The position numbers and the translations under genes are program-made. Under the pieces are notes generated by a model. That model was given only the letters and a program-made list of their open reading frames with translations, ran no database searches and was not told where the DNA came from. From NCBI RefSeq assembly GCF_026914185.1, contig NC_070559.1, positions 3,100,001-3,164,000 on the forward strand: a stretch of DNA of 64,000 nucleotides. Direction: 5' to 3'. Within the stretch, counting starts at the first letter, position 1. Each line of letters starts with the position of its first letter. This DNA is from Puccinia triticina (Eukaryota > Basidiomycota > Pucciniomycetes > Pucciniales > Pucciniaceae). Positions 24,191-35,479 of this stretch are shown here, piece by piece.

Positions 24191-24353
24191 TATGGTGTTC
24201 AAAATTGCATATGTCACGGTTTACATAAAATCATAAAGCCAATTTTGGCTGGGAGATGTCAGCGTGCATAAAACTTAAAGTGACATCTCCCAGCCAAAAT
24301 TGCAGTTTAAGATTTTATGTAAAAAAATCTTATGCGATTTTTTGAACACCATA
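24191..24353. mobile_element. 163-bp MITE, TATGGTGTTCAAA family
   Basis: The terminal inverted repeats are TATGGTGTTCAAAATTGCAT and its counterpart ending TTTTTTGAACACCATA, with inner arms around CCAGCCAAAATTG / CCAATTTTGGCTGG. AAT duplicates flank it (24188-24190, 24354-24356), and copy a of the host repeat lacks it. A relative lies at 44082-44589. Confidence 0.85.
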
Positions 24354-24416
24354 AATACATGTGGCTTTGTATCAAAATCTGTTTCAATCTAATGAAAGGC
24401 AGTTGAATACTGCATT

Positions 24417-24617
24417 AAGGGTGCTCAAAGTTGAAATCATAAAATTTTCAATGCATAAAATCATAAAGTTATAAAACTTTCAAGTGATGATTTCATATGT
24501 ACCATTCTAGAAATGTTGCTCTAATTTGAGTGCTTGGGTGCAACATATTTTTTTCAGCTTAGAATTTTATGATTTTATGGTGTTATGATTTTATGCAAGT
24601 CAACTTTGAACACCCTA
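24417..24617. mobile_element. 201-bp MITE, AGGGTGTTCAAAGTTGA family
   Basis: The ends are AAGGGTGCTCAAAGTTGA and TCAACTTTGAACACCCTA, with ATT on both sides (24414-24416, 24618-24620). The empty site GCATTCTTG is present in copy a. Other members are at 26771-27573 and 26944-27143. Confidence 0.87.
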
Positions 24618-24695
24618 ATTCTTGCTTACATCAGCAGGAATGCATCTCAAAAAGAGGCCCTTTTCAAACTGCTCTCCAGGCCATGAACCAAGTGC

Positions 24696-26767
24696 TATCA
24701 GCCTGTGACTGCCGCCAAATTGAAGAGGAGAAGCAGGCCTTTCTTTGACATCCGGGGCAGGACTCAGTTCTTTTGGGAAGTGGGGTTTTTGGGGGCACAA
24801 AGTTGGACACCTGCAAAAACTAAGAGCTGTATGCGGGGCTCTCACGCCAGGAATCAGGGATTCCATGCAAGTCCCTCCCTGACGGGAGGTCGCACTTTGT
24901 GCGAGGCGCTTCGTGCCGCGCCCCTCGGCAGGTGAGGGACTTGGGAGGTCGCACTTCGTGCGAGGCGCTTTGCGCCGCGCCCCCCGGCAGGCAAGGGACT
25001 TGTGCTAAGTTTGACTTTTTCCCTCCTTGGGGGAGCAAAGCGACCTCCAAAGGAGGGACTTACACGCTATGTCTACCCCGCAGCCTGAGAGAATTTCAAC
25101 TTTTGGTGGGCACTTTTTTATAATCAACATAGCACATGGGTCTCTTGACCAAATTCCTTCTAGTTTTCATTTCTGGGACCACCCAAGCTGTCCCCATCTA
25201 TGTACCATTTCCATCTCCCCCCATCCCTTTTCTTTGATCTGCAATACCCTTTGTAATATCATTAGTTTTGGATCCTGTACAGTGCAAGATGTGTGATGAA
25301 GGATGAAGTAGACATGATGGTGGTCATAAAAAAGTAATTTGACTGCCACTCAAGGCTTAAAAAATTTGAAAAATATGTAGGAAGATTCTCCGTGGTCTTC
25401 TGCATCTTTTGTTCCCCCAACACCTAATCACCCAATAAGAATTGGTGCTGCTACAAAACATCAAAAAACAGCATTTATGAAATTCTCTCACGCCACAAGG
25501 TTGACATAGCGCCTAAGTCCCTCCTTTGGAGAGTCCCTGCGGGACGGTGTCCCCCTTTCACATAGAGAGGCACTTAGTTAAGTTAGCTGCCTGAGGCTTT
25601 GCCAGAGGGACTTGTTATTACTTATCAGGGATTCTTGCATGAGAGATCCGGATAATTGACCACGCTCAATGTTATATTCCTCACTACTCCGTCAATTCTC
25701 AACCTCTCCTTACAGGACCCATTGTTTGTGAATAGCATTCTTCTCAACAAAATTATCATGTATTTTATATTCCCTGTAGCTAGCTCATCTATTTCTAAAA
25801 TAAATATCTTGAAAATCAGAATAAAAAACAAAATAATAGTGATGTCAAGCACATCACTCCATTTCATTTGGTATTTCCATAGTGCACTGACCCAACCGCA
25901 ATGGGAGATGAACGGAGCTATCAAGCCTGATTAGGCTTACATGATTGATGATCTCTACTGAGCCACTCACCACGGTAAAAAAAAGGAAGACTTGTATTGA
26001 TAAGAGAAGAATCATCACCTTGGGAAAGCTCAATCCATCTCCATCAGCCATAGAACCCACAAACAAGGATGACAACAACCTTGCCACTCTCAACCTGATT
26101 GGATTTAAGCAGAGGGAATCGGTGAAAAAAAGAGACGCACACCTTTATAACATTGTATCAAGTGAAGGGACCTTGAGATGTCTGCGCACAGGCAGTTATT
26201 TTCTGATCCGGTGGAAATTCCAAGAATCTCAAGGAAATGGGTGTTTTAAAAAAATAAAAGAAGGGCAAGGATCCAGGCGAGGGAGTGTGAAAATATATCA
26301 GAGGGAGGAGCAGATGCAGGCGGAACATCCACCAAAAACTTAGAAGGTTTGAGATTGTCAGAGTTGAGTTGTGGTGGTTAAAAGGCAAACACCACCAAAA
26401 CAAAAATATCTCTCATGCAAGAATTCATGATTAGTCATAAGTCCCTCCGGCATAGCCTCAGGCAAGTGAGGGACTTCCTTAAGTTTGGGTTGCAACAGGT
26501 CCTTTGATTGATTATGATATTTGTCTTCCGCTGTTCACACCAGGGGGGAATCTGTCGCACTTCCTACAGAGTGCCATACCATAATTACATCAGACCCAGT
26601 TACTGATGTGATGCTAGAGTTTACCATAACTCTTTTGTAAGTTTCCACAGTATTGCAAGGATAACTGTAGCCTAATGTATGATTAACTGCTCTGTTGATC
26701 AAGTATTGAGTTAGTGATCAGTTGAGGGGACCTTGTCTTTATGCCATGAAAATGGCCGTTTCTATGC
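24696..26767. repeat. repeat-rich region with several AGTCCCTCC fold-back units
   Basis: Fold-back units with AAGTCCCTCC or GGAGGGACTT ends lie at about 24868-25065, 25512-25615 and 26439-26486. The segment 25050-25525 has longer inverted ends: GGAGGGACTTACACGCTATG on the left and, inverted, GGAGGGACTTAGGCGCTATG on the right, each followed by GAGAGAATTTCA. The frame 25945-26343 (132 codons) lies between units. It has no recognisable domain and is not called. Confidence 0.6.
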
Positions 26768-26936
26768 AATTAAGGTGTTCAAAGTTGAAATCATAAAATT
26801 TTCAATGCATAAAATCATAAAATCATAAAACTTTCAAGTGATGATTTCATATGTATCATTCTAGAATGTTGCTCTAATTTGAGTGCTTGGGTGCAACATA
26901 TTTTTTTCAGCTTAGAATTTTATGATTTTATGCAAG

Positions 26937-27548
26937 CAACAATTAGGGTGTTCAAAGTTGACTTGCATAAAATCATAACACCATAAAATCATAAAATTCT
27001 AAGCTGAAAAAATGTGTTGCACCCAAGCACTCAAATTAGAGAAACATTTCTAGAATGGTACATATGAAATCATCACTTGAAAGTTTTATGATTTTATGAT
27101 TTTATGCATTGAAAATTTTATGATTTCAACTTTGAACACCCTTAATGGGAAGTTACTTACGTTATGTTATCCAGCGGGATTTCCGTAACGTAACTTCCCA
27201 CCGTTACCAGATAACGCGTTATTGTTATCTGGTGAAACGTTCCTGCGCTTGTTTGGATAACGTAACGGAGGGGACTTTCCGCCTTGATGCTGCAAAAAAT
27301 AACGCCGATAACGCGCTAACCGCGTTATCTGGCCTAAAAGCACCGTAAAATTGCCAAAAAAATCCGCGTTATCCACACGTTATCCTCCTCAGATTGCGGG
27401 GGATAACGTAACGGGTCTAATAAAACAGAAAAAAAGACAAAAAGTAACGTAACTAAAACAACGCTGCTGTTAGCGCAACAATAACGGCACCAATTCAGTT
27501 ACGTTATCCGTTACTTTTTGTTACGGATAACGCAACTTCCCATTGTTG
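26937..27548. mobile_element. GTTAC-rich TIR element (middle layer)
   Basis: The terminal inverted repeats are CAACAATGGGAAGTTAC (left, split by the inner MITE) and an end reading CAACTTCCCATTGTTG. The inside is rich in GTTACG and GGATAACG. The 7-bp duplication ATGCAAG flanks it (26930-26936, 27549-27555). It is about 409 bp without the inner insertion. A relative is at 40174-40553. There is no transposase. Confidence 0.82.
26944..27143. mobile_element. 200-bp MITE (innermost layer), inverted relative to the outer copy
   Basis: The left end TAGGGTGTTCAAAGTTGA and right end TCAACTTTGAACACCCTT are flanked by AAT (26941-26943, 27144-27146). Removing it restores the CAACAATGGGAAG end of the GTTAC element, which matches that element's other end. 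Confidence 0.87.
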
Positions 27549-27848
27549 ATGCAAGTCAACTTTGAACACCCTAAATGATGAAATCTATTCTGGGCCAACT
27601 TGTGTAAGATGTGAATCTTCTTGGTTCATGATTAAACCAACAATCATGCCTTAAAAACGCCTCTGGTCCCTGGATAATATAGTAAAAAGAATTATGAGGC
27701 ATATTTGGAGGGTACACTTAAATTTCCTTCAAGTTTTCAGCTTTTCAATTTGTGGTTAAAATTTGCCAGATGCAGGTGGCCGTCCTCTCATGTGTGAAAA
27801 GTATTGACTCTGTTATGGACAGATGTATTTACTCACCCATGACAAGCC

Positions 27849-27945
27849 TGTTAAGATAGTGTATAATATTCTTATAGAGTTGTATGCTTCTACTCCATAC
27901 ACCCACAAGCTGGTCCATATCTGTACCATCTTATGTAGTTCTTGA
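27849..27945 (+). repeat. direct repeat copy 1, copia-LTR-like start
   Basis: It begins TGTTAAGATAGTGTA and matches 29057-29152 with few differences (TACTCCATACACCCACAAGC, GGTCCATATCTGTACCATC shared). The two copies diverge at the same point, after TAGTTC. A TATA-like ATAAATAGAGGACATCC on the minus strand near 28275 suggests LTR material between them. No matching LTR end was found. Confidence 0.5.
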
Positions 27946-29056
27946 TCAATTTTCCACTACACATTTTCTTATCCAACATGATTAGCAGATGTAACCGCTT
28001 GAGTAAAACTCTGATTTACTGCTTATTTTTTCTCCTTTAAATTTTCTTCCCCCAGGTGACCGGTCTAATTTTTTAGGTTGATTCTGACCCTTCTGCTGAG
28101 TCAAAGAATTCAACAATGTTGAATTGGTGCTATGAGTATTTGATTGTGTGCAATAAATGTTTCTATTTCAGTTTATCTGAGTCTGTTGAGCTGAGGCTAC
28201 CAGACTTTGCAGTTTGTATATACAATGTGATTATAATAAGATTATGAAAAGAAATTACAACTGAGGAGGGATGTCCTCTATTTATACTAAAGCCCAGTGG
28301 ACGTGTGTATGCACACGTCCCCTTGATCCTCCTATTCTATCAAAGCACCAGAGAAAGCTCGCTTTCTCTGTGCGCTGGAATTTTCTTAACTGGTACTTTC
28401 CACAAGTGATCCACCATCTCTTCCTACCAGCTTGCTCAGCAACTTGTGCTTTTCTCTTGCGTACATTTATCAATTGAAGTGTTCTTACTTTTGTTGCTGA
28501 ATGTACCACATTTTGGTCTATCAGTCTTGCTAGGTCTTTGCTGGACTTTAAGCTGCGCTGCTTTAACGCTTTCTGTGCCTTCTGCTTTCTTCTTTGGCTA
28601 AAGGCCATTTGGGCGTGCGCAGCGTGTTCTTTTGCTTGCTGTTCGGGCAATCAAGGGTCATTGATATCAAGTTCAGAAGCTGATATCATATTTGTTTCTT
28701 GTGACACTTTATGTTTGACATCTCTATCTGATTGGGTTGAGAGTACACATAAGCTAGCGGATGCCGTTTGCTTAACAAACAATCCCGTTCTGTCAAAAGC
28801 TTTCACATGTGAATGTCTCTAGCCCTATATGTATAATCTTGTCAACCACTCAAAGCAACAGTTCTTCTCTGCTCTATGTGCCTGCTAGATTTTTCAACCT
28901 TGGTTTCAAAAACTTCTTGCCTTTCTCAGTTTGAAAATTGAGGTGACAGCTGCTGATCTTGACCAACCCCTGTGGCCTAACCAAGCCATTCTACACAAGG
29001 GTATGTGAAGGCTAGATGAGTAAGACTGCTGCTTTATGGAGTCTACAGCAAGGGGG

Positions 29057-29152
29057 TGTGTTAAGATAGTGTACAATATCCTTATAGAGTTGTATGCCTC
29101 TACTCCATACACCCACAAGCTGGTCCATATCTGTACCATCTTATATAGTTCA
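29057..29152 (+). repeat. direct repeat copy 2, copia-LTR-like start
   Basis: This is the second copy of the repeat at 27849-27945, 1.2 kb further on. The frames around it (29036-29482 plus, 28282-28650 minus) have no domain that I recognise. The latter encodes a Lys/Arg/Gln-rich stretch. Confidence 0.5.
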
Positions 29153-29879
29153 GCCCCTGTCTCAGTTGTCTTTTCTTTTACTTCACTGAATGATGATTAT
29201 ATCTTGACTCACTGTCCTTGGACTTTGTCCTTGACATCTTGTCAAACCTCTCTCTTAGTCTTGTGTCAACCAAGTTACCCTCAACAAAGCCCAAAGGGAA
29301 CATCATGTGCAAAAGTCATGACTTGTAATGGGGGACATTTCCTCACAATTTCTGGACTCACTAAGCTCCTTCCAGGGGAAAAAGGCACCCTGGAAGTTGG
29401 AACACACTGTTTTGTGATCAACAAAAATAAGCTGGGCTTGGGATCAAGTGGGGTTTACTTGGATACTTGTGCAACTCAATGATTGGCAAGCAGAACATAT
29501 AGAGTCTACATGCTTGGAATGTCCAGGTTTTGTAAGTGTAATCTTATCTCATGATCAGATTCTACACCTGAAAATGTGTTGCTTGCTTGGCATGCGGCTC
29601 AAGCTGCAAGAAGCAGTAATACAGTTGCCACTACTTGGCACGGGGTCAGCGGTTCCATTAATGACAATTAGTTGTGTTATTTGTTTCTGTGGTTGCACAC
29701 TCCTTTGTCTTGAATTTAAAAACAATAATTGAATGTGATTTATTGCCTAAATGAAACTGACACGCTGAAATAAAAAGAATTAGAAAATGAAAACAAGGGA
29801 GGTTGAAATGAGAGATGAAGGAGGAATGAAAACCAACATAGTGACGAGCAAGAACATGAAAGAGATGGCGGCGAGGACT

Positions 29880-30229
29880 AGGAGAATTGAGAGTGAGGAC
29901 AAGAGTGCAGAGCTGAAAGATTGAGGTTAGTTGGGGTTCTTGAGTTGAGGATTGAGGAGAGCTGAGGGTAAGATCTCACCAAACAATGAGAAGGAGGAAT
30001 TGATTGAGAAGAAGGAAAAAGGGAAGAAGAAGATTTATGAGAGTCAAGTGTTGAGGGAATTTGAGGTTGAAGTTGAAGGAGGTGTTTGCTGTGAATCAAT
30101 ATTGAGATGAGCGGTTGAGTTGAACCGAGTTGAAGATGGTTGAAGAGGAGAGCGGAAGAGGGGATGGAGAAAAGGGAATGAAAGGGACGTGGAATGAGAA
30201 ATGTCACAAATGTGACAGAGCTGTGATTT
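29880..30229 (-). repeat. probable copia 3' LTR (far end not defined)
   Basis: On the minus strand it starts TGTAAAAATCACAGC directly after the GGGGAG tract that follows the RNase H stop. It is C/T-rich afterwards. I could not find the other LTR or a clear CA end, so the far border is arbitrary. Confidence 0.4.
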
Positions 30230-30712
30230 TTACACTCCCCGTGGCTGGAGAGATTTTACCTCAGGGATTGAGAACAAAGGGTCAATAGTCTTGGTGAGGT
30301 TTGTTATGGAAGACTTAGAGGCGGCTTTTGTCAGGGCATCTGCTAGCATATCAAAGGTTATGATCAGAATTATCTTGATGTTTTTTTGTTTGAGTTCTTG
30401 GCGGATTCCTTTTGTCTTGAGATTGATGTGGCGAGTCTTAGGGTTTGATCCAAATTTCTTGAGCTTGTTGTCCAGGCCTTTGTTGTCAATGAAGTGTGAG
30501 TTTGCAAATTTTTCTTTGAAGACTTTGTTGTTCATCATGAGCCGTTCATTCAATTCCTTGTTGTCGATGTAGTGAGTAGCAGCGTTGATTTGAAGGTTCC
30601 AGACATCAGAGAGAAGCGCTTTCAGCCAGGAGCCTTCATGAAATGAGTCGACCAATGGGTTGAGTTCAGCTTTGGTGGAGGAGTAGGTCACGTTGTGTTG
30701 TCTGCAGCTGTT
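30230..30712 (-). pseudogene. Ty1/copia pol fragment, RNase H C-terminal part
   Basis: The minus strand reads RQHNVTYSSTKAELNPLVDS, then HEGSWLKALL, IDNKELNERL, TRHINLKTKGIRQEL and DMLADALTKA, ending at a stop. These are typical of the last part of copia RNase H (SST.AE, IDN, H.D/N.....R, AD.LTK). Everything upstream is missing; the solo LTR at 30714 sits right at the truncation. A purine-rich CACGGGGAG then TGTAAAAATCACAG on the minus strand just downstream (about 30219-30242) looks like a polypurine tract and LTR start. Confidence 0.75.
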
Positions 30713-30713
30713 C

Positions 30714-31666
30714 TGTCAGCCACAGAGTAAATGTCACAGTACCTTACACGTACCAAGTACCTGCAATTGTTCACATTACTTATAGTACATTCCTTTTACA
30801 CCTTTATTACATATGTATATCATTAGATACAAGCTTAAGAATGTACTCTTGTTATACATCACATTACAGATAACCATAGTTAAATACAGTTACCATAATG
30901 TACTGTTGTTATGAGAGTTAAGTTACGCGCAAACAGTAAGATTACAATACATTGTAATATTACTGTACACGTGAAATACCCCAAGACAGGTATCACTCAT
31001 TTATCCCCTGTTACGCCTCAGTACCTATTTACATAACATATTGGTTATGATATAAACACATAAACAATACATGATGTAATCCAATTCAAAGAGCACTGAA
31101 TGGAATCACTGATTGGTTATGATCAGCTAGTGTGCACTGCTACTGATCTAGGATCTGTACTGATCATTACACTGCCCTGATCATTTCCAATGTTGATCCT
31201 CATGAGGATCTGCTTCCCTTGAGCGCTTCCAGTTCCCCCCTGGTCCTGAAGCGCCTCCAAGCGCCTCATATTCCCTCCTGCTCTTTACCCCTCTATATAA
31301 ACACACCCCCCAGGACTGTTTATCCCTCAGAATATTATTACAGCAAAGTTTAACCCCTACTATAGTTAAACAGTGCTTTCATTCTCAAACATCATTCAAT
31401 TCAGGAATAACATCAACTCTTGATTACCCTTACCTTTCTGTAGGCAAAACCACGAACCCAAGTTGAGTTATTCCTTGGATGCCTATTAACACCCTGTGTT
31501 GATCTGGATGCGCCTTAATTGAGCAAGCCTCTCAGTCAAGATTACTGATAGAGTGAAACCTTTTACAGGTCTTACGACGAACCCATTGGCCCATCCTTGG
31601 CATCTTACACTATCATCTTGCTAGTAACAACCCTCTCAGACACGGTTAGTTACCTACAGGCTGACA
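30714..31666. mobile_element. solo LTR, TGTCAGCC...GGCTGACA, with TGTTC target duplication
   Basis: The ends TGTCAGCC and GGCTGACA are inverted. The 5-bp duplication TGTTC flanks it (30709-30713, 31667-31671). It is 953 bp, with a CTATATAAACAC TATA-like box near 31290. The ends match those of the complete gypsy element at 47261-55826, but the body is different. Confidence 0.85.
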
Positions 31667-31684
31667 TGTTCCATGAGATTAGAG

Positions 31685-31890
31685 ACCTGGTGTCCTGTCC
31701 GTTTGCGTGCGAACAGACAGGACACCAATGTTTTGTCCTGTCCGTTTGTGTGAAAACAGACAGGACGGAGCCAATGTTTTGTTTTGTCCTGTCCCTTTGC
31801 GTGCGAACAGATAGGACAGAGCCTCTGTTTTGTCCTGTCCGTTTGCGTGCAAACGGACAGGACACCAATGGTTTGTCCTGTCCGTTTGGG
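31685..31890. repeat. tandem array of palindromes around TGTCCTGTCCGTTTGC
   Basis: About four to five units of 45-55 bp are present. Each can fold: TGTCCTGTCCGTTTGCGTGC pairs with GAACAGACAGGACA-type halves. Loop positions vary (GCGTGC, TGTGTG, GCGTGC). Confidence 0.8.
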
Positions 31891-31904
31891 TCCTGTGACA
31901 CTGT

Positions 31905-32045
31905 TTCAGAGGTACCCGGACGGGTACCCGCTAATTTTTTCCTGGTAAAACACAACACCCGCACCTGCCAAGCGGGTACCCGCTCATGCCACAGGTACCC
32001 ACCCACGGGTGTTGGGTACCCGCCAATGGGTACCTGTGCCCATCT
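31905..32045. repeat. GGTACCC/GGGTACC palindrome cluster
   Basis: At least eight copies of GGTACCC or GGGTACC occur in 140 bp. Related patches with GGGTACC and GGGTATACC are at 34165-34345 and 35480-35605. Confidence 0.7.
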
Positions 32046-32765
32046 CTAGTCATTTGTATCAGCAATCTGATAAAATACATACAGCTTGTATTGACCCAAC
32101 CAATAAATACACCACCATAACTTCATATGTATACACCACTGTGCAGTTTTTGCTGCGGGTGCTGTGTTTGACACGGCACACATGACACTGAGACTCATAC
32201 TTGTAGTCGTAGACTGATGAATCATACAGCAATGTCAGAAAAGCTTGCGGCCAGCTTTTGGACCACTGATTTCAGCCTCAAAGCCTGTATGGCTCCTGTA
32301 CGTCAGGAATGCCATCAGAAGAAACAACCCAGTTTCTTTGTTTTCCACTTTGGGGCCTTGAGGGCCCCACCATTGGATTCCTGGAGTGATTTTACTGTGA
32401 TCCGGCCCTTCGCGGCTTCTGCCCCCCTTGCCCCTTGCCCGGCCCGGCACCCAGGTCAATCAAAACCAGCTGCCCAAACGGGTTTTGTCTGCCTGTACAG
32501 TGAAGCTGGACAGGCCTGTCGCTGAAATGCAGAAGTCATTTCAGCCACAAAATAGGCAAGCTTTTCTGACATTGCTGTATTCATACTCATGAGTCACAAG
32601 ATCAACACAGCACAATCTGCCAGTACAACAACAAGTAACCACTTTAGGATTTGAGTTCCAGTATCATCCTCCTAGTCCTACTACACAAATAAATCCTGTC
32701 ACCAATGGACAGGTCATCTCAATCTCCCTCTTGGCCCCCCTCTAGGCTCTTGTCAACGTAGTCAA

Positions 32766-33540
32766 TTGTCAACTCCCCTGAGAGCACATGCAAACTGTGT
32801 AAGACTGGACAACAAAACTCGCCAATCCCTTTGCCAAGAAACTTGGGCAAGCAGTCAGATTGCCAATTCAAGCCAGCCCACCCCCTTTCAGAAACCTTGT
32901 AAGCAAGTTTCCACTTCCAGCACTTCCCAGTCCACAGCCGTTCCAAGAAAATCTTGGAAGAAGTCAAAACAATGGGCAATTGACAACCCCAACTTAGACA
33001 AGGATCCTTCCTCTGAGCCCAATGAGGATGTCCAATTCATGAAACTTCCTCAAGACTTGGAAAATGAGAATTAAAATATTACTAGAAAGAAAAGGGGGCC
33101 CAATGTGACTGAATTTGACAACATCAGCCTTTTCTTTGAGGCTCCAGTTTATGGGGAGGGTGAAGTAAGTATTCTTCACTCAAACCACCCACTTGAAGTT
33201 GTTTCATCATACTTTTCATTTTGACTGATTCATGGATGAATTGACATATGTAGGAAAGTGGCAAAAACTCTACTATAAGTGCAGATGGTGCACTTGGGTG
33301 TACAATAAGGGCCAAGGAAGTAGATATAATATTTATAAGCATTGCAAAGGGGATTCTGGTTGAAACCCCTGCCCAGCAAGAAGCAAAGCTACCACAAACA
33401 GAGCAAAATTGCCGGTGACAATCAAAGAAATAGCGGCTCAAAGGAGGAAGACCCAGGTGGAAGTCTTGGATACGTTTGTGAATGGCGGTGTGGTGTTCTG
33501 TGCCAGTTTCAATGCCAAAAGTACATATTCTCAGGTGTTG
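32766..33540 (+). pseudogene. broken hAT-like transposase 5' part (BED-type zinc finger)
   Basis: The frame 32766-33074 (Ser/Thr/Lys-rich) runs, after one TAA, into FDNISLFFEAPVYGEG. A possible GT-AG intron (about 33161-33251) then leads to KWQKLYYKCRWCTWVYNKG, ...YNIYKHCKGDSG, a TGA, and NPCPARSKATTNRAKLP. The C-x2-C...H-x-C pattern followed by a PCP.RSKA segment resembles N-terminal BED-finger regions of hAT transposases (a resemblance from memory). The catalytic part is absent. The TGA lies where an Arg codon (CGA) would fit. Confidence 0.5.
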
Positions 33541-34164
33541 TGATAGTAGAGTTACATACATGTGAAACCCATCATACAAGGAGGAGCCAGTCTTACACAA
33601 TAGTCACAACATTTACGTACATACACCCTTTGGTCACTGGGGCGGATTGGACGGAAGGATACAAGACGTGGATACAAGGAGGAGGGAGGAAGAAGGAAGG
33701 AGGACTAGAGAGAGGCTTTGACCCCCAAATCCTGGAAAGGAGGAGTATTCTAGTTGTGTGCAGAGTGTATGGATGGTGGCTTGGTCAAATAGCAAAACAT
33801 TCTGAAGGATATGGAAGGTGGCTTGGGTACATAGCAACACATGACATCAGGCAGTGCAATACATGCAGGCAGATAAGGTGTACAAAGAGTGTCACTCCAG
33901 CATAATTCCCTCATTGTTTGTGTGGCTGTGCAGTACAGGTGTACATATGCTGTGCAACTGAGATCCCCTGTAGCTAAATTCCCTCAAACACATTCCCCTG
34001 GATCTAAAATCCCTCACTCTTTGTTTGATATAAAAGAAGCTCTTCTCCCCCCCATAATTTCTCTTTTTCACCATCAACCTATAGAGGTCTGGTCACATAT
34101 GGTAGTTTAGCAGTAGGAGTCTTGCGTAGTGTAGAGTCAGTCAGTCAGTAGAGTGTTAGTGCAG

Positions 34165-34511
34165 TATTAGATAGGGCGGTATCCCACGGGGTACCCAGCT
34201 ACTTTCAGCTAGCCCGGTGCCCATCCCGTGGGTATACCTGTCACTTGGGTACCAAAATCAAGCAGCCCAAGCCTTACCTGCGGGACCCGCCAGCCCGTGG
34301 GTATACCCGCAACCCATTCCCAATTCCCGCAGGTAAGGCCCGTAAAGGCCCAGAGCTACTGCACCCACTTTGCGCCCATGAGCCATGAGGGCCCCAGTCC
34401 GGGCTGAGGGACCTTTGTACTTTTGATATGTGCATTTTTTTTGCTCACTTCCTCCACGCGGGTTCAGATTGGTAGCTGCAGCGCACCTGAACATGACCTT
34501 CCTAATACCCA
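34165..34511. repeat. GGGTATACC/GGGTACC-rich patch, left half of a split repeat
   Basis: It is rich in CCCGTGGGTATACC, GGGTACC and CTTACCTGCGGG motifs. The solo LTR at 34517-35474 splits it; the sequence resumes at 35475 with TATCCGCGAG and TACCCGCCGGGTA motifs. Confidence 0.65.
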
Positions 34512-34516
34512 ATCTA

Positions 34517-35474
34517 TGTCAGCCTTAGAGCCAGCGCAGCTGGCCTAAAGTCTGCCCTTTTCTACTTTATTGTACCAAATTACTTTATAACTTTTCTACC
34601 TTAAGGTTTAACCTTGTTTTGACTTCAGATTCTTTTTTCTCATCTAATTTTAACCCTAGTTACAACTTACCACTTTTCAATAACTTTACTCCTTCATAGA
34701 ATTCTTGAGTTGTGGCGCGCATGTGCAGCAGTGGTGTTACCAGGCGCTCCAACCTCTTGTACATATGTAATTATGTAAGAAAACTGTAAAGATTTTCGAA
34801 GTCAGGATCCCCCATGCAGCTGGAAGATACACAGACTTCAGACACCAGACAACCAGCCAACCAGGACCACAGAACACCCTTAGGACAAACCCCAGGATCA
34901 CCCACAGAGGCCCCTTAGCTCCCAGTATCAACACCAGATATTGACAGTAAGTTCCCTCTCTGACTGACCTTGTTTATCCAGAGTGAACTCTGTTTCTCTT
35001 GACTGCTTCTCTCCCTGCTTGCTTCTGCTCTTCTATTTTTGATCAAGGTCATCATATATCCAGACCTCTTATCCCAAGGATCCCTCTGATTGCATATCCT
35101 TCTTTTTCTGTGGTTTTTGTCAGTAACAAACCACATAGGTTTCCCTTTAAAGAACCTTGACTATCCACAGAGAAGTCTAAAAAATTGTGGCTGATTAGAC
35201 TTGTCTAATTCAGGTTCCTTCCACGTTTCCATTGTGAGAAGAGGCTGTTGCAATCTCAGGCACAGCTTGGCAGCACTCCCTTAAGGAGTAGCATTGCTAG
35301 TGGATGTTAGTTCCCACCTACAGGTCAAAAGAACCTTGATTATCATAACTCAGATCATCTCTTTCCATCTCTCTTTCTCTCTTACTGTTTGTTATTTCTT
35401 TATCCCAAGAAATCCAAGCAGTGCCCACCCATTTTTCTTGCGTCCTGCTGTCACATAGGAGACACAGGCTCACA
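34517..35474. mobile_element. solo LTR, TGTCAGCCTTAGAG..., with ATCTA target duplication
   Basis: It starts TGTCAGCCTTAGAGCC and ends CAGGCTCACA, where one base differs from the usual GCTGACA. ATCTA flanks it (34512-34516, 35475-35479). The first bases, and the CCTAAAGTCTGC that follows, also occur at the start of the solo LTR at 42162, so the two are probably one family. Confidence 0.8.
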
Positions 35475-35479
35475 ATCTA

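Larger units (their letters stand above)
23605..24695. repeat. dispersed repeat, copy b, split by three MITEs
   Basis: This is the same repeat as 3142-3525 (GAGCTTAACAAAGC, TTTAGGCCTTGTAGCTGCC, GGCCATGAACCAAG landmarks). It is interrupted by elements at 23898-24166, 24191-24353 and 24417-24617. Each interruption restores copy a when one 3-bp duplication is removed. The region also has an extra piece near 23630-23720 relative to copy a. Confidence 0.75.
26771..27573. mobile_element. MITE of the AGGGTGTTCAAAG family (outermost layer), split by a GTTAC element
   Basis: The left end is TAAGGTGTTCAAAGTTGA and the right end TCAACTTTGAACACCCTA, with AAT on both sides (26768-26770, 27574-27576). The element at 26937-27548 interrupts it, duplicating ATGCAAG. 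Confidence 0.85.

Noticed and set aside
25945..26343. 132-codon plus-strand frame
   Set aside because: It lies between fold-back repeats, with no domain or splice support. Kept as unexplained, not as a gene.
28282..28650. 122-codon minus-strand Lys/Gln-rich frame
   Set aside because: It is near copia LTR-like repeats and a TATA-like box. No domain is seen; it may be retroelement leader sequence.
29036..29482. 148-codon plus-strand frame
   Set aside because: It starts inside a direct repeat, and no recognisable protein features follow.
31685..31890. CRISPR-like array
   Set aside because: Units are palindromic and contiguous without unique spacers, and the genome is eukaryotic.
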